A program made the position numbers and the translations under genes. This document shows positions 10,858-24,622 of a DNA stretch of 64,000 nucleotides, piece by piece; position 1 is the first letter of the stretch; the number at the start of each line of letters is the position of its first letter. Source of the stretch: Trichoplax sp. H2 (Eukaryota > Placozoa > Uniplacotomia > Trichoplacea); assembly GCA_003344405.1 (NCBI GenBank), contig NOWV01000208.1, positions 1-64,000 on the forward strand, written 5' to 3'. Below the pieces are notes generated by a model. It did no database searches. It saw nothing but the letters and a program-made list of their open reading frames with translations, and was not told the origin of the DNA.

Positions 10858-13028
10858 CTTATATTACAATTTCCTATGTCACACAAATACCCTAGTGCTA
10901 ATCTATCACATTAAATTATATAGTACGTATTACAGACTAACCATAGATTAGCAACTTTACTACTAGCCACTTATCACGGAGTATCAAGCTCCGTAACAAT
11001 TGGTAAACCTTGAAAGTCCTCACTAGGAATTGATTAAGATAGAAGTTAATGCAGTGTTCGTGCAGTCGTGCTTATGCTGTAGTTTAAGTCACAGTTATAA
11101 TCTACCAATCTTAGCGAAATGTCAGTACAAGCAGTGGTTTAAGTCTATTTTTACAACCATTAATAATAGTATCTCCCTACTCGTAACAGTGTAACACTAA
11201 TGTATAAAGGCTAAGTGTAGCAGTAGACAACTATAATGATGGTTTACATGGAATAACAGTATGTTAGTGGGTCGTAGCTAATGATGAAATGATGAAGTAA
11301 GGCATTCGTTCTTATATCAAGTACTGGACTGATAGCTTCTAAATTATGCCTAAAATGTGCTAGTCGTTAGTATAGACATAGCGAATTGAATAAACTATAG
11401 CGTTAGCTATCAAAACTTATGGCTGGTTACTTATACTTGAAGGTTAAGTGTTTTCACGCTGTAATGGAATCTAAGTCGGTTGATAACCGTAAGGTCATTA
11501 AAATACAAATCTAACGTAGTAGCAGAGAAGCAACTATTACAATCTATTAAGTATGCACTCCCATCAGATAAGCAGGATTTTCAATTTATGTAGCCCTCTA
11601 CAAGTTTAAAACACGAGTATCAAATCAAAATTTTAAATGCATCGTATTGACTGTCTTAAAAAGCTGCCAAAAGCTGGATTAAATTACAGAGCTATTCCAC
11701 GTCCACAAGATTTTAAACTTCACCAATATCGGGAATTTACTTCACTATTGCTGGAAGAACAGGTGCTAAGCTTGCCATTTTAAGCGTATGAGACAATATG
11801 CACAGTAATTTTTTTTACACCTGGGAGCACCCAATGGCAAGAAATTGACCAAAATTCGCATAGATCTTTGATACACAAAGCAAAGCTAATCTGACACAAA
11901 TTTTTCATGCAAATGAATTACTCAAGGTACGAACGCCGTGACAGAAAATTTCCTAGTTTCAGTATTAAAAATTTGAAATCTTTGAATAATAGAATTCTAT
12001 GTGTTAAAATTTTTCCTAAAGGATAGGGATACTTTATAAATTTAATGAATTCAGTTGTCAACCTGACTTGAAATTATTACTATTCTTTATAGCAATACTT
12101 TATTTCACAAGTCATAAAAAGTGAAATTTTACATTGCATTTTATTTAAATCTGGCAAAGAATATAGATTGTCTTTGCAATTTTATATACGTATTATCGAA
12201 TCTGTAATTTGACTTTAAGCGCATGAATTATTATCTAAATTCATAAGGCCCATTAACAGATGAGCTATTAAATAGTTTACAATTCAACTTATATTCCGAA
12301 TACCTAAGCCTTCAAGATACAACTCTCACATGTGTATAATATGGAAGGAAATTGTGATCCAATTTATTTACGAGAAAGAACAATGGGATAATTTTTATTA
12401 TCATGTTAAATTTTAAATAATATTGTAACAAAATTAATTTAATTCACCAACTAGTATTTATACACCTAAAAAACGACTTCTACCTTATCGTAGGGTTCTC
12501 GTTGGTAATTTTACATCAGTTGTGATTCTATCAAAGCTTATTCATATTTCCTTTTCCGAATATTTTTGGTTTGATACATAGGTTACAGCCAAAACCCGAA
12601 GCCGGCCAATACGCGTTGGCCGTAATACATATATGATGATATAATCAAAGGCTAAACTTTAAATCACAACTGTTGTAATTTTGTCGTTGCATACTTAACG
12701 AAATAGTCACTATAACTGCAATTAATAAATGTGAATGACCTATTCAATCACTTGATAGTATCCAATTAATCTATTTAATTTAGTACTATAGCCGAAAAAA
12801 GTTGATATGGGATAGCACGTGAGTGAAATTTTAATATAAATTACAATATTTGGCCTGTCTTCAATTAAAATATATTCCATTTGAAGCCAAAATATTAAAT
12901 CATGTAAAGTAAGTCTTTAGAAATTAATCAATGACCAATAATCTTTTTTTGCTAGATGAGTATTCACTATACCCTAATGATATTTCAAAATTAAAACATC
13001 GCAATATTCTGTATAATAATAACATGGT
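10858..13028. other. Intergenic spacer, nothing recognised
   Basis: AT-rich sequence with frequent stops in all frames. I see no exon chain, RNA gene or element ends. Confidence 0.4.
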
Positions 13029-14054
13029 TTACAGAATTGGTGCAACACGAATCCTTTTATATCGATGACCACACCGTAACCAGGATGGCAAAGCTTTTCT
13101 TAATGTTTCGTTGTACTTCAAGTAGATAATCGGATTGATCACGCATGAAAATGTAGATAGGGCAAAACCTGTACTAACAAGAATCAATGCAGTAGGACTA
13201 GAATTAGTTATAGACGATAGTGTGGTACCATAATATGTCGTTGTTAAAACGATAACAACAAACGGCACTGAAATAAACATGTAAACGATAGTTACTGCAG
13301 TCATCATCTTGATCATGGATTGACCACGCTTTTGATTTAGTTTAAATTGTCGATATCGATTCATGTCGTTTTTATTTCTACTAATTAAAGCTGATCTTAA
13401 GAATAAACCCAATTTCAAATACACTACAACTACAACTGCTAATGGTAAGATATAAATAATTAGGAAGAGTAGCGAAAAGTAGATTATGTTATGTAACTTG
13501 CGATGTTGGTTAAAATCGCATTGAGATGGAATAGTTGGAGAAACATAAATTAGCCATAATATTGGGCTATTGATAATGCAGGAAACAAGCCATAGACTCG
13601 GGATAGTAATTCGCAATTTCCATTTAGTCTTCAAGAATAGCATCTGCTTGATCCGCTCATGAGTAACAATGCAATATCGATCAATTGCAATGGTGGCTAA
13701 TGAAAATGTCGATACAGTAAAACTTGTCGCAAGAATGTAGACAAGTAACTTACAGGCAATATCAAAGGATAAGATATTAGTTCCTTTTATAGCTAAAATA
13801 TTATCTACTGCGGTATTAACAGCAACAGAGATCAAAGTGATAATATCTGACACGCACATATTGCTAATCAAGATATAAGTAGGTAAATGTAAACTTCTTT
13901 TCTTAAAGATACTATAGGAAATGATACCGTTAGCCATTAGACCAAAGATAGAAATAGAAATAGTGGCTATTAATCTAGCTAAAGAAGAATCGATTTTCTT
14001 TTTCATAGTCTTATTAATAAACGAATAATTATCATCACTTAATGTTAAATTCAT
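13029..14054 (-). CDS. Class A GPCR, intronless, 341 aa
   Basis: A plasma-membrane seven-helix receptor signalling through G proteins; the ligand is unknown. Landmarks in order are N42 in TM1 (MANGI), D70 in TM2 (CVSD), C101 at the top of TM3, DRY at 125-127, W155 in TM4, C179 in the second extracellular loop (disulfide partner of C101), P204 in TM5, P264 in TM6 (FISVPF, without the usual CWxP) and NPIIY at 307-311 in TM7, followed by a short basic tail. N-glycosylation sequons sit at N2 and N14. The start ATG at 14054 gives a typical short N-terminus. It is single-exon, like all receptors in this window, and the closest in spirit to the 31-kb and 43.9-kb genes, sharing the SxxTxSLA(T/I)x(A/S)xDRY signature of TM3. 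Confidence 0.93.
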   Translation of the reverse strand: MNLTLSDDNYSFINKTMKKKIDSSLARLIATISISIFGLMANGIISYSIFKKRSLHLPTYILISNMCVSDIITLISVAVNTAVDNILAIKGTNILSFDIACKLLVYILATSFTVSTFSLATIAIDRYCIVTHERIKQMLFLKTKWKLRITIPSLWLVSCIINSPILWLIYVSPTIPSQCDFNQHRKLHNIIYFSLLFLIIYILPLAVVVVVYLKLGLFLRSALISRNKNDMNRYRQFKLNQKRGQSMIKMMTAVTIVYMFISVPFVVIVLTTTYYGTTLSSITNSSPTALILVSTGFALSTFSCVINPIIYLKYNETLRKALPSWLRCGHRYKRIRVAPIL

Positions 14055-17000
14055 TTCGTCAAGTATGATAAATGTGATATTAATTTTGTGCTGGAAAATG
14101 TATGTAATCGCCTTTCTTATCCAAGGTTAAAAGTATATGTGTATTAAAATGACTTTACCTTGGTTCTTACAGAGGAATATTATACAATTTCTTTGCTCCA
14201 CTTAATAGATAAAATCACTAAGCCCATTAATAACCTTTATAAGTAAATAAATGATAATTATAACGTACTTTTAGTAAAGAATGCGTAACGTGAAAAATTT
14301 CGTCGATCGATATTTGGGAATAAAAAGATTACTGTATGCTCTCTATCGTTTGTCTTAATTATTGTTTTCCTAAAACAATAACAACCTGAGGCAAATAGAT
14401 CAAAGCTAATATCATAATTGATAATTAAATTTATTCCCAGCATTTATTTTGGTTTTAATCAAATCCATGCAGCGTTATGATGGCATACTTGATTGACGTA
14501 CTTTCCTTTCATGATACATCCGGTATGGGTCAATATTAGTCATCAGAAAGTATTCGTTCTAATATCATCTTATAATAGAGCCAGATGTCAGCCATAAGTA
14601 ACGACTAGACATAAAGAGTTATTTTTTATTGCTAGTAGCACACCAATAAGAATTTGAGATTTAACTTAGTAGTTATCATTATTGTTTTATTTTCCAATTT
14701 TCTCCTACGTAAATTTTGTGCCAACAATTTGTATGAAATTACAAGTAATGTTTCCTTCTTGTTATAAGTAATAAATAAATAAAATGACGTGCAAATAAAT
14801 GAATAAAAAATAGCGTTACATTATGCAGTCAAATTCGCTAACGACAGCAGAACTACATAGATTGATTGAGGACAATTATTTTAGTACCTACGTATAATAC
14901 TCGTACAATCCAAATTTTAGTGTCTATTTTAAAAGTGACAGTTAATAAATGATTCTTTAAGTCAAACTGCTTTATGTTATTATACCTTCAGGCTACAATT
15001 CATCTTGCATATGGACTAAGGCATGGATTACACATAGCTATTCTCCTAGGACTATCTACAAATTTTTAAATAGAATCTAGAAAGTCATAAATATTCAAAA
15101 GATTTTCCAAAAAGCGTACTTTCTAAGTTGATCATCATGATGCAGACATCATGATATAGATTTAATCTCTTATTTCAATGGATGTGGTATTAATTAACTT
15201 TAAGATATACGATAGAAAAGCTAGTCATTTAAGTTGGAAACTCTGACGAAAAATTAAGCTTGAATTTCTCTATACGTTCACACTAACTAAATGTCTAGGA
15301 AAGTTAACTTGAATATTGAGGAGACTTTATCGTAATTGAGCGACTAAATAGATTAGATTGATATTAATTTCAACGATATAAGGATTTCTTTTCCATAATG
15401 GAGGAATTATTTATTTTAATAGATAGACATATAAATATCATAACTTCACTATTACTTAAATTAAACATTGAAACTGTAGACAATACAGTTCTGGCTTAAA
15501 TGCTTTTCCGTGCTAAAAATTCAATAGGTCATCTAAAATAATACGAAAAATTGCTACTGTAACCTAATGAAGTTATTTTTTCTTGATTTCATAAGAATAA
15601 TAGATTATGAACTAGAAAAGATTATTATAAGTGAACAAGACATACTATTACAAGATTCTTTCGCTATTGTTAACAAGTAAGACTAAATTTTCTCGATAGT
15701 TCTTCTACAGCAACTGCGGTATACTTAATTATTGTCTTCATTGGTTTCTTCATATTTATTAATACTAATAAAATCTCGTATTCTACGCAATATAAATTAC
15801 AATATGGGTTTATTGCCGTCGCGACTGCTAGACTGGCATTGCGAGATAATATTATTCTTAAGAAGCAATATCTTCAATTATTCATAATTTATGACAACTA
15901 TCTCGTATCGTTGAACCGGTATTTGATAGATTGATATGTTACGGCACAGATATATTTATTAGTTGAGTACATTATACTGTAGAAGGACATCTCAAGACTG
16001 CTATCGCTATGATTAGATAAGATACACCTCCTCATATCAATACTAGAGTATATAAAGAAGAGAATGAAAATAGTAAAGGGGTTATTTTTTATCTTTAATT
16101 TTGACCACCTTAAGAAAGACTGAAGATTATCTGTTGTAGACTCAGTGAGATTCCACACGCTTCAGAAAATATTCAAGCTGAGTCACGATAGTTCCTGATA
16201 ATATTAATATCGATAATAGCGATATGTTTTCTGCCTTTTAAAAGCAATATTATAAAACGCTATAAATTTCATAAAAACTATGGGTACGCCGTTTCAAGTT
16301 TTACATTAAAATTAACATTGTTGTATAAATAGCTGATAGTGGAAAGTTTATATCCGATATTAACTATTAGCTACTGTTTAATTTACAAAAATAACCAAGT
16401 AGATAATTAATAGCAATCCATAATTACAACCTATTAAATTAGTAGTCGATAGCTACCTCATACAGGTTATCATTACGATGTGAGGATATAAAATTTTATT
16501 TATTTTATCTATCCTGACAACGAGAATAATATTTAGATAAGCGATTTTAAATATTGATTTGACTAGCAATATTTGATAAGTCTTTCAGACTCAAAAACGA
16601 GAGACCAAATAAAATAATTGGTGAAGAAAGCAAATTTAGCTATATATACAACAAAGTTACTCGGATTGAAATACGGCTTAGTTTCGTAAAAATTATGAGT
16701 TGATAATTGGGAATGTTTCATCATTGGTTTCTTTTATGCCAGTTATTTAAAATTTAAATAGCAGATGTTGAAATCTAGAACTTGAATTTATCATATTAGC
16801 TCTCATACTCTGGTAGACTGATGTTACTGTTACTACTGAAATATCCCTCAAATAATTTAGGTTAAAAAAAGTTCTATAAGCATCGACTATACAGATATTT
16901 TCCGATGTCTTAGAATAGTAATTTCCATACTAAATTAATTACTGCAATGTTAAATTCCAGCTATTTTCCAGTTTTTTGCAATAATTTACTAAAAATACCG

Positions 17001-19797
17001 TAACTAATCTACAGGAAAGTGAATATATATTATTAGGCAGCGATAATTATTTAATAGCAACCCCTGTTACCTATTTAATACTCTAATTGGTAAGTGATAA
17101 GGAAATAATTACTTTTAATAGATAAAGGATTAATTAGTGGCCAAATTTATCACTGAAAATCTGCATTGAATATTCTTTATCAAAGGAATTCACCAATGAT
17201 TTCTTGAGAATATCTAAAATGTTCTCTGACCTGTTAAGAAAACTGACTACATTTAGCGAGTTATTCAAAGTTTATCGTAGGATGAAAGTTTCTAAAGCAT
17301 CTGCAATCAGCTGAGGCTATTAGCGCGAGTGCTGATCCTAAAATACATCGCGATACACTATAATGGTAAGATCACTGCTTTTCCCTCCTCTCCTATAAAA
17401 AAAATAGTGATTAAAAATGTCACTCACTATATTGCAAGCTAACAATGCAATTGTTAATGAAATGTTCTAAAATCACTACACGCACATTCTGTATTTCATT
17501 AATGATAAAGAACATGTCAAATTAAAACGAAAGTTTTCTAAAGGTGATAATTTAGGGTAATAGCTATGCCGATATTAGTAAAGTTCCAAACGGCTGATTA
17601 ATTTTTAGGTTGTAAAAATGAGCTGGTAAACAAATGCGATACTGAAATATACACTATTGAAGTTTTAGGAAAACCTAAGCCTAATCTGTTATCAAAACTA
17701 AAATTTAGAGCACAGTAAAACTAAGTTCTATCTTTCGAACCAATGATCCATTATTTTCCAGTCTTTGCTACGTCACAAATTTATGTTGCGAACTACTACA
17801 CTAAATTAATAAATTACTTATGCCTTGCTCCACAACACCTGGAGTTCTACAGATTATTAGTACTTCACGGAATATGAACATACTAAATACGAGTATCTGA
17901 CACTGTACTAAGGAATTTTAGTTAAATTTTATTTTTAACCTTACTTACAGTTATCGAATCATACGTGAGCCTGTACTTCGATAGCATAGCGTACAGAGTC
18001 TACTATCGGAACCATAGTAGTTAGGTATAATATTGATGTACTAGTGCAATTTAACGTACAAACTATACAGAGTAAGAGACGATCATTTATGAAAAATTGA
18101 GCAAACGAGAGTAGCAAAGCGCACGGTAGTAGGCTAGTCATTTATAATCACTATACTGAAGGTGACTAAAAGTATTAGGTATTTGGAAATATAAGAAATA
18201 TTAATATAGTTTATGGTAGGCTTTGAAGCCGAGTTAACTTGTCTTTGCGATTCTTAGCGAGATGTCTGTAAATTAAGCCATTAGATAGAGTCATTGATTT
18301 CTATTTCATGTTTATTTTTGAGATAGGAAACATTGCAATATGATTCTATCCATAGTATGTTATGGTAAGGTAATATTAGTACGCTATTGTTGTTAGATTG
18401 CATTTGCATTTGAAGCGTGAAAATCGTTCTTAACTATCAGATAGCCAGAACTAAATTAGCAGCTATGCTTCTATGTGAATATTATTTTATTAATTCTTCT
18501 AACCTCTTACACCTATACTTATCTGATATGTAATAAGATAGAGCAAAAACTTGGCCATTACTCGCATGGTGAGATACAATAATGTAGGTTTTTCCTAGCT
18601 TATGTAAATCCTAAATTTCTCATTCTTATAATGACACCCTTTAATCATTTCTTTATGGCCCCTTCGTTTTGCATCGAAGTGAACCTGAAATATGATAATT
18701 TACTATTCGTTGCTTGTAGAAAGAATATTTAAGCGTTCAATCTTATTAAAATCACATGTCCTTAAATGAAACCATTATATAAGTATACCGACATGCAACT
18801 ACGGTATGTATCAGAAAATTTTGGATGTAGAGTATGCACGTAGATGATTGCTATACATAATTAATGTAACAAACATTATGCATATTTCAATAAACATGCC
18901 TAACCGAATATTGTATACAGTGCTAACAGCTGAGCTGTTACTGCAATATTTAATATTACTAGCTAACTACCGCCATAGCATATCCAAATTTCGGCCTTGT
19001 CAATAAATATAATGGTCTAGTACAATGTTACGCCAGTATAAATAAAATTCAAACAATGCAATGATGAGCTTTTATAGAAAGTTCGACAATGAGATAAATT
19101 TATTAATTCCAAGCAGACAAAACAAGTATAATATTCTTACTGGCACAGTTAATATTATCAAAATATCTAGTCACTAATCGAGGAAACGGACAGGATTTAT
19201 GAATACTGTCTGGTACTAGAAAATATTTTCGGCTTTAGTATGGGATCAGAGAGCGCTGCATTTAAGCAAGTAATAAATAATTAACCGATTGAAAGATATT
19301 TCTAAGATATTTACCGATGCTATTATGCTTTTATGGTATAGATAAAGAAAAAAGATGGTCATTAATTAAACTCAATTGGTTTTACGACGTGTAAATGCAA
19401 TTGGCGAAATGCATAATATTAATTTCTGTTTTAATAGTCTATTTTATTGTACGTTTTATAAAATTTTAGCCTTCTTGAATAATAATTAATACGTACTGGA
19501 ATAATAAAAATATTTGCACTCTAGTTGATCTCTGAGTAATTATATTAAGAAAAAAAGTAAAAATTACGAATAGATATCATTTGTTAAAAATTTTAATTCT
19601 AATTTCTTTATAATTAATTGGACTGAACTAAAATCTAACAATGCTTGCTTTGGTTTGATCATGTAGTGTTTGAAAATATTAATCTTAACATCTTAAGATT
19701 GTAATGTATGTATCAAATTTATTTAATTGTCACTTATCGATGTTTTATCACGGTTATAACATTTCTCATTATATTCTCTCTATGAAACTATATCATG
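14055..19797. other. Intergenic spacer, nothing recognised
   Basis: Long AT-rich stretch. Short open frames at 14258-14443, 15898-16158 and 17959-18141 show no domain or exon-like neighbours. No tandem repeat, LTR end or RNA gene was recognised. Confidence 0.4.
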
Positions 19798-20876
19798 TTT
19801 ACCGTAGAAATCATTTCCATCAAGCTGCTCATGGCATCTTTAGCACCGATTTCATCTATCAATTTTAACGTGATGGATACTGCTATGCCGGAGAACAACA
19901 AGACATTCTTATATCAACCTGCACTTCGAGCGAGGACTAACTATACAAGCTATTAGTATGCCGATAATGTTTGTATACACCTCTTTGGCTGCTGTTCAAA
20001 TGCTTTCATCTTTTGAACTTTTCTGAAAGAGAATTAGCTATATACTCCAAAATTTCACTTTGTTATCAAATTGGCTATCTCTGACTGCTTTATTTATTTG
20101 GTATCATCCTTGATTGCAACAAGTAAGTTTATTTAAGCGATTTCATTAGATTCTGACGAAATGTTTATAGCTTTTTGTAAAATACTACCTTTCCTCAATC
20201 TTACCGGCTATACCACATCTACGATAACCTTAGCTAGTATAAGTAATGAAAGACATTGTACTATTTCTAAACAAATTCACCATCATCCCTTTTTGAATAG
20301 TAAAGTAAAATTAAGATTTGCCATTGATTTAAGCTGGTTTTATTGGGATAATTACAACTGCAACTGTTTTCTTTATTATGATAGTATCAAGCGCTGTCCA
20401 TGGTTTTGCAGCATTGCTAATTCGAGGCACAACCCACCTTATATTGTCTATTTTACGTCGATATTTCGAATTTCTTATCTAATACCATTAATTATTATAA
20501 CACTGAGCTACACTATGGGTCATTATCTATTTAACTCGTCATATTCCTGAAAAGGGTACAAATTCTTCGCAAAGGCTTGCTAAAGTTCATTGAAGACAAC
20601 ATTTGTGCTTCATCAAAATGTTACTGACGGTTACCAGTATTTTTCTTGTAATTTCACTTCCTTATGTCTACTTTATCTAGTATTGGCTTTAGTGCTAAAA
20701 ATTCTGTTGATTTAATTTCAAATTATAATCCTTCACAGTCTATTTTTGCTCAATTTGGATTTTTAATTACGATTTTGTCTTGTCTACAAAATCCGATTTT
20801 ATTTGTTACTTTTAATTCTAAATTTCGTCTAAGCACAACCTTGCTATGGCTTATCAATATTCAAATACAAGTCTAA
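19798..20876 (+). pseudogene. GPCR pseudogene, sister of the 23-kb receptor
   Basis: Remnants of a single-exon class A GPCR occur in order but in different frames. The TM2 region YTPKFHFVIKLAISDCF lies near 20040-20100. TM3-TM5 are open from 20161, with NERH in place of the DRY box and PWFC in the second extracellular loop. TM6 (KMLLTVTSIFLVISLPYVYF, then a stop) lies near 20615-20670. TM7 with CLQNPILFVTFNSKFR ends at 20876. The TM1 region carries stops and shifts. The CLQNP and PWxC signatures match the intact gene at 23190, pointing to an old local duplicate that lost function. Confidence 0.85.
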
Positions 20877-23189
20877 AAAGGAGAATAACAATTAAATGAA
20901 TTGGTCTACAAGATAAAAGACCCTCAAAAGAATAAGACAGTAGAGTAATTTTTTAATTATATGACTGCTCCTTATTGTTATCGGGGTACAAGGGTATAAA
21001 TGCAGTACAGATCTTTGTTTGCTATCCGATTTTTATGATACTCGACTTGATTTTTGTTGTAAGATATTTAGGACTACAACCAGCCTAAGTAAAATCAAGG
21101 TAGCTGGAGATACCTAAACCTTTCTTTCTTCGTATCTACTTAACATTGCCGGTAGATGCTTAAAATTTAATAATTTTTTTCTTTGAATTTTTAAGCTTAC
21201 AACTTCAGAGAATAACCGAAATGCGAGCACTAAAGGCAAGATACATGTTGAAACAAAATTTTTGATGTTATATGGACATTCTGTAGTTGAATATATAAAG
21301 ATTGTCTGTTGACCGTAAATTAAAATCTAAAGTTACTAAACTAATAAATGCTTTGCATTGCCAATAGGTGTTTTTATGTATTGAAAGACAATTTTGCTCT
21401 TCGTTATTCATTATTAAGTGGGTATTATAATGCCAATATGATAAGATATTGCGAATTAGAAGGAATTTAATTTCGTTGCCGAACAACATTAGAAAACCCC
21501 ATCTTGTTGGTATATCATAATAGTAAATGCTAATCGTATTAATTCAGCTCGCAGTTGTAAAGCGTACACCTTTTGAATAGCAGAAAATATGAATCTGGAA
21601 TATTTGTAAGGAAATAGAATATTATTAACTCATTTTCTTACCATTTTACTTAACTATATACATTATGTACAGTCTATCAAATTCTGTCGTATGTTTTCAA
21701 TTCACCTGCTTTAATCACCCGCTTTCAAGTGATTCAAGTCTTCGTAGTGTTCGTGAATAACAGATAAACGATTACAATATTAATCTACCGTTATTTAACA
21801 TCAGCTTACACGTGTGTGCTTCACCAAAAACTGATAATTGAATTAATCGAGTACGATCAATCTAACAAAGAACTTGTTTTCATTGTTTAGAATATGATTA
21901 TCGAGTCAAAGCAGGGCAACGCGTATGCATGATTATTTTTATAAATATTTGATTGTTAATGAAATTTCTAAACGTAAGGAAGACATACAATTACCTTTCA
22001 TATTGTACAGAAATCAAATGCTAATATAGCAGGAATGGAAATGATAACGTCATCATCATTCAAATTTCTTCGCTCTTTATCATATACCTTGCTAAATTCT
22101 AAGGTATATTAGAACCTATAAACGTATTAAGTAAGCTAATATAATGGAATGCGATTATTAAAATTCGATGAATTTTTCGATTAGTTTCCTCTTTTCTTTA
22201 TGAAATTGATAGCTTCTGTAAATTATTATTCCTTAATAAATCCATGAAAAAATTATAATCTATTTTGAAGAAGTTGTTTACTAAGCGTCAATTAGTTTGA
22301 TTTTCTGGCATATTTATGAAGTCGATTTACCTAAAAATATTATTCCTATTTCTCGCTGGATTTGCTAATTTTGCGATCCAAAATCAATATTTTAAGCTGT
22401 AGCTTGAATCTCAATTTGTACGGGGTTTAAAAAAAAACATAAAATACATCTACTGCTAGCTACTTGATAGATTGTACTAGCTGTTCATATCTTGCTCTTA
22501 AAATACTTTATATTCTAATTATTAGACTGATATCATTTGAAAAGAATCAGTCTGAAGTTTTATAACAGAAAATATAATTAATTTCTTCTATCGTGAGTTA
22601 CTGTCAATTTTGGGTTTATCTTCATTTATTCTTTAAGCTATCCTACACAATGACTCTCGTTGTTGTAAATCTTTATTTCTAATCTGATTTTCATTATAGT
22701 GGCGTTATACTTACTTTGAGGCTAGAAGTCATATTTAAAGAGAAAATATGATTTTCTGCTAAAACCACAAACAAATTAACTGTAGTGATTGTCCTTTATT
22801 CGTATTTCCAGTGACACATTGACGAAAATCATTTAATACCATTCTTTAAATCCTTCTTTTGAATATTGAATAAGAGTATTTTATCTACCGAACGATTTTA
22901 ACAAAGAAAAAATTAATTATTACCATGCTTAAATATTTGACGTTAATGAAAAGATAATGCAATCATAAATCGCTATACCAAGATATATAATAACATAATA
23001 AATATAATAACATCGTCTAGAAAAATATTGTTTTCAAGTTAGTTATACCTTATAAAGTAACGTTGATGAGTTTAAAATATATAAAGCTTTCAGAATTTTC
23101 AAGGAAGATAAGTTGAAATATACATAGCATCGACTTCGTTTATATTTTCCGCAAGAACATAAATACCCAGGTATTCTGGTTATTTAAAA
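20877..23189. other. Intergenic spacer, nothing recognised
   Basis: AT-rich sequence with no gene, repeat array or element ends recognised. The last part (22980-23060) is very AT-rich and may hold the promoter of the following receptor, but no specific element is clear. Confidence 0.4.
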
Positions 23190-24254
23190 ATGTCATATGT
23201 ATCCCAGCGATTTATAATTAATTCTACTGCTCCAAAAGATATCAATGGATCAAAATGGCTCTCTAGGGAAAATAATCTTCAATCTATTTTAAATATTACC
23301 TTACCCATTCTGTTGACTTTTACTGTCTTTGGCTGTATGGCTAACAGCATCGTTTGTTGGATTATTTGGAAGAAACGAGAACTTCATACACCCACATTTT
23401 ATCTAATTATGAATATGGCCATATCTGATTGTGCCATATTATGCATGTCTTCATTACAATTACTCAATGATTATACGCTCCTTCGATTAAAGATTCGTCC
23501 ACAAGAAATAAAATTTATCATTTTCTGCAGATTACTACCAATTTTCTGCCTCACCGCTTATATCTCATCCACTTTCACATTGGCAGCTATTAGCATCGAA
23601 AGATTCTATTCTATATCTTCATGGAGTAATAATAAATCGTATTTTAATACAAGAAAAAAACTAAGATTAGTTATTGGATTTAGTTGGCTAGTAGGAATTA
23701 TCGTAGCTTCACCATTTGCTGCTATTGTAACGGTGCCAGGACGTTTTCCCTGGATATGTATCATTGTTAAAATTAACATTGTTTTGAGCTCAATTTATTT
23801 CCTGACATTATTTTTGATAGCTTACTTGTGTCCTTTAGTTGTAATGGTTATCATGTACACTAAAATAATTTTATTTTTAAGAAGTCATTTTGTAATTCAT
23901 CAACAAAACGATTTAAAAACTTACCAAGCTAACAAGAAACGCCATATCCGTATTGTTAAAAAGTTAATTTTATTAACGAGTTTATTTTTAACTCTATCTT
24001 TTCCCCTTTTCTTTCTGTATTTGTTAATGGGATTTAGCGGTAAAAGTTCCTATAATTTTCTTAAGATAAAAAATCCACGTAATATTATCTTAAGTGAAGT
24101 TGGATTTTTACTCACTGTCGTTTCATGTTTACAAAATCCTTTGCTTTACTTCTCTTTTAATCCAGCGTTTCGTAAAGCGATTACAATCAACTGCCTATGT
24201 TACCAACGATCGAAGCGCCAAATTAGTGTTAAGAGTGCTCCGGGCGGAAGCTAA
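23190..24254 (+). CDS. Class A GPCR, intronless, 354 aa
   Basis: Seven-helix receptor with unknown ligand. N52 (MANSI) is in TM1, LHTPTFYLIMNMAISDC leads to D80 in TM2, and C113 tops TM3. The DRY position is ERF (137-139). W166 is in TM4, C190 in PWIC of the second extracellular loop, P215 in TM5 and P272 (LSFPLF) in TM6. NPLLY is at 316-320, then FNPAFRKAI starts the cytoplasmic helix, with a basic tail. Sequons include N11 and N35 in the 36-residue N-terminus. It is the only intact plus-strand receptor in the window. Its neighbour at 19.8-20.9 kb is a broken sister on the same strand. It shares the HTxTFYL..NMAISDC and SG after TM6 signatures with the 41-, 53- and 62-kb genes. Confidence 0.93.
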   Translation: MSYVSQRFIINSTAPKDINGSKWLSRENNLQSILNITLPILLTFTVFGCMANSIVCWIIWKKRELHTPTFYLIMNMAISDCAILCMSSLQLLNDYTLLRLKIRPQEIKFIIFCRLLPIFCLTAYISSTFTLAAISIERFYSISSWSNNKSYFNTRKKLRLVIGFSWLVGIIVASPFAAIVTVPGRFPWICIIVKINIVLSSIYFLTLFLIAYLCPLVVMVIMYTKIILFLRSHFVIHQQNDLKTYQANKKRHIRIVKKLILLTSLFLTLSFPLFFLYLLMGFSGKSSYNFLKIKNPRNIILSEVGFLLTVVSCLQNPLLYFSFNPAFRKAITINCLCYQRSKRQISVKSAPGGS

Positions 24255-24622
24255 AAGTGTAGAACGGGATCTGATTGTTTCGCAATTCAAAACTGTTTCA
24301 TTAAAGATAGAATTTTGGATAAATTAATTCGATCATAAAAGTTGTTAAACTGAATGTAGTCAATGAAACTAGATTGAAATTGTTATTTGATGAATAATAA
24401 ATCAAAATTGATGTTTGTTGTAAATGAAATATTATTACCAATTAACTTATTAGAGTACTTTACCGTAACTTTTTAAGCTTTCCGTGATGTAATAAATTGA
24501 AGCATACTCCCCAAATTTCTATACCTAAGACTCTTTGTATAATAGCTTTAATACTTGACCTTCATTTTTAGTACTATGCAAGATATTGGCATCCCCCTCA
24601 GTTGCTTAAATGAATTTATTCT
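24255..24622. other. Short spacer between GPCR and solo LTR
   Basis: Likely 3' untranslated or flanking DNA of the receptor. AATAAATC occurs near 24393. It includes the left copy of the LTR target duplication ATTCT (24618-24622). Confidence 0.4.
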
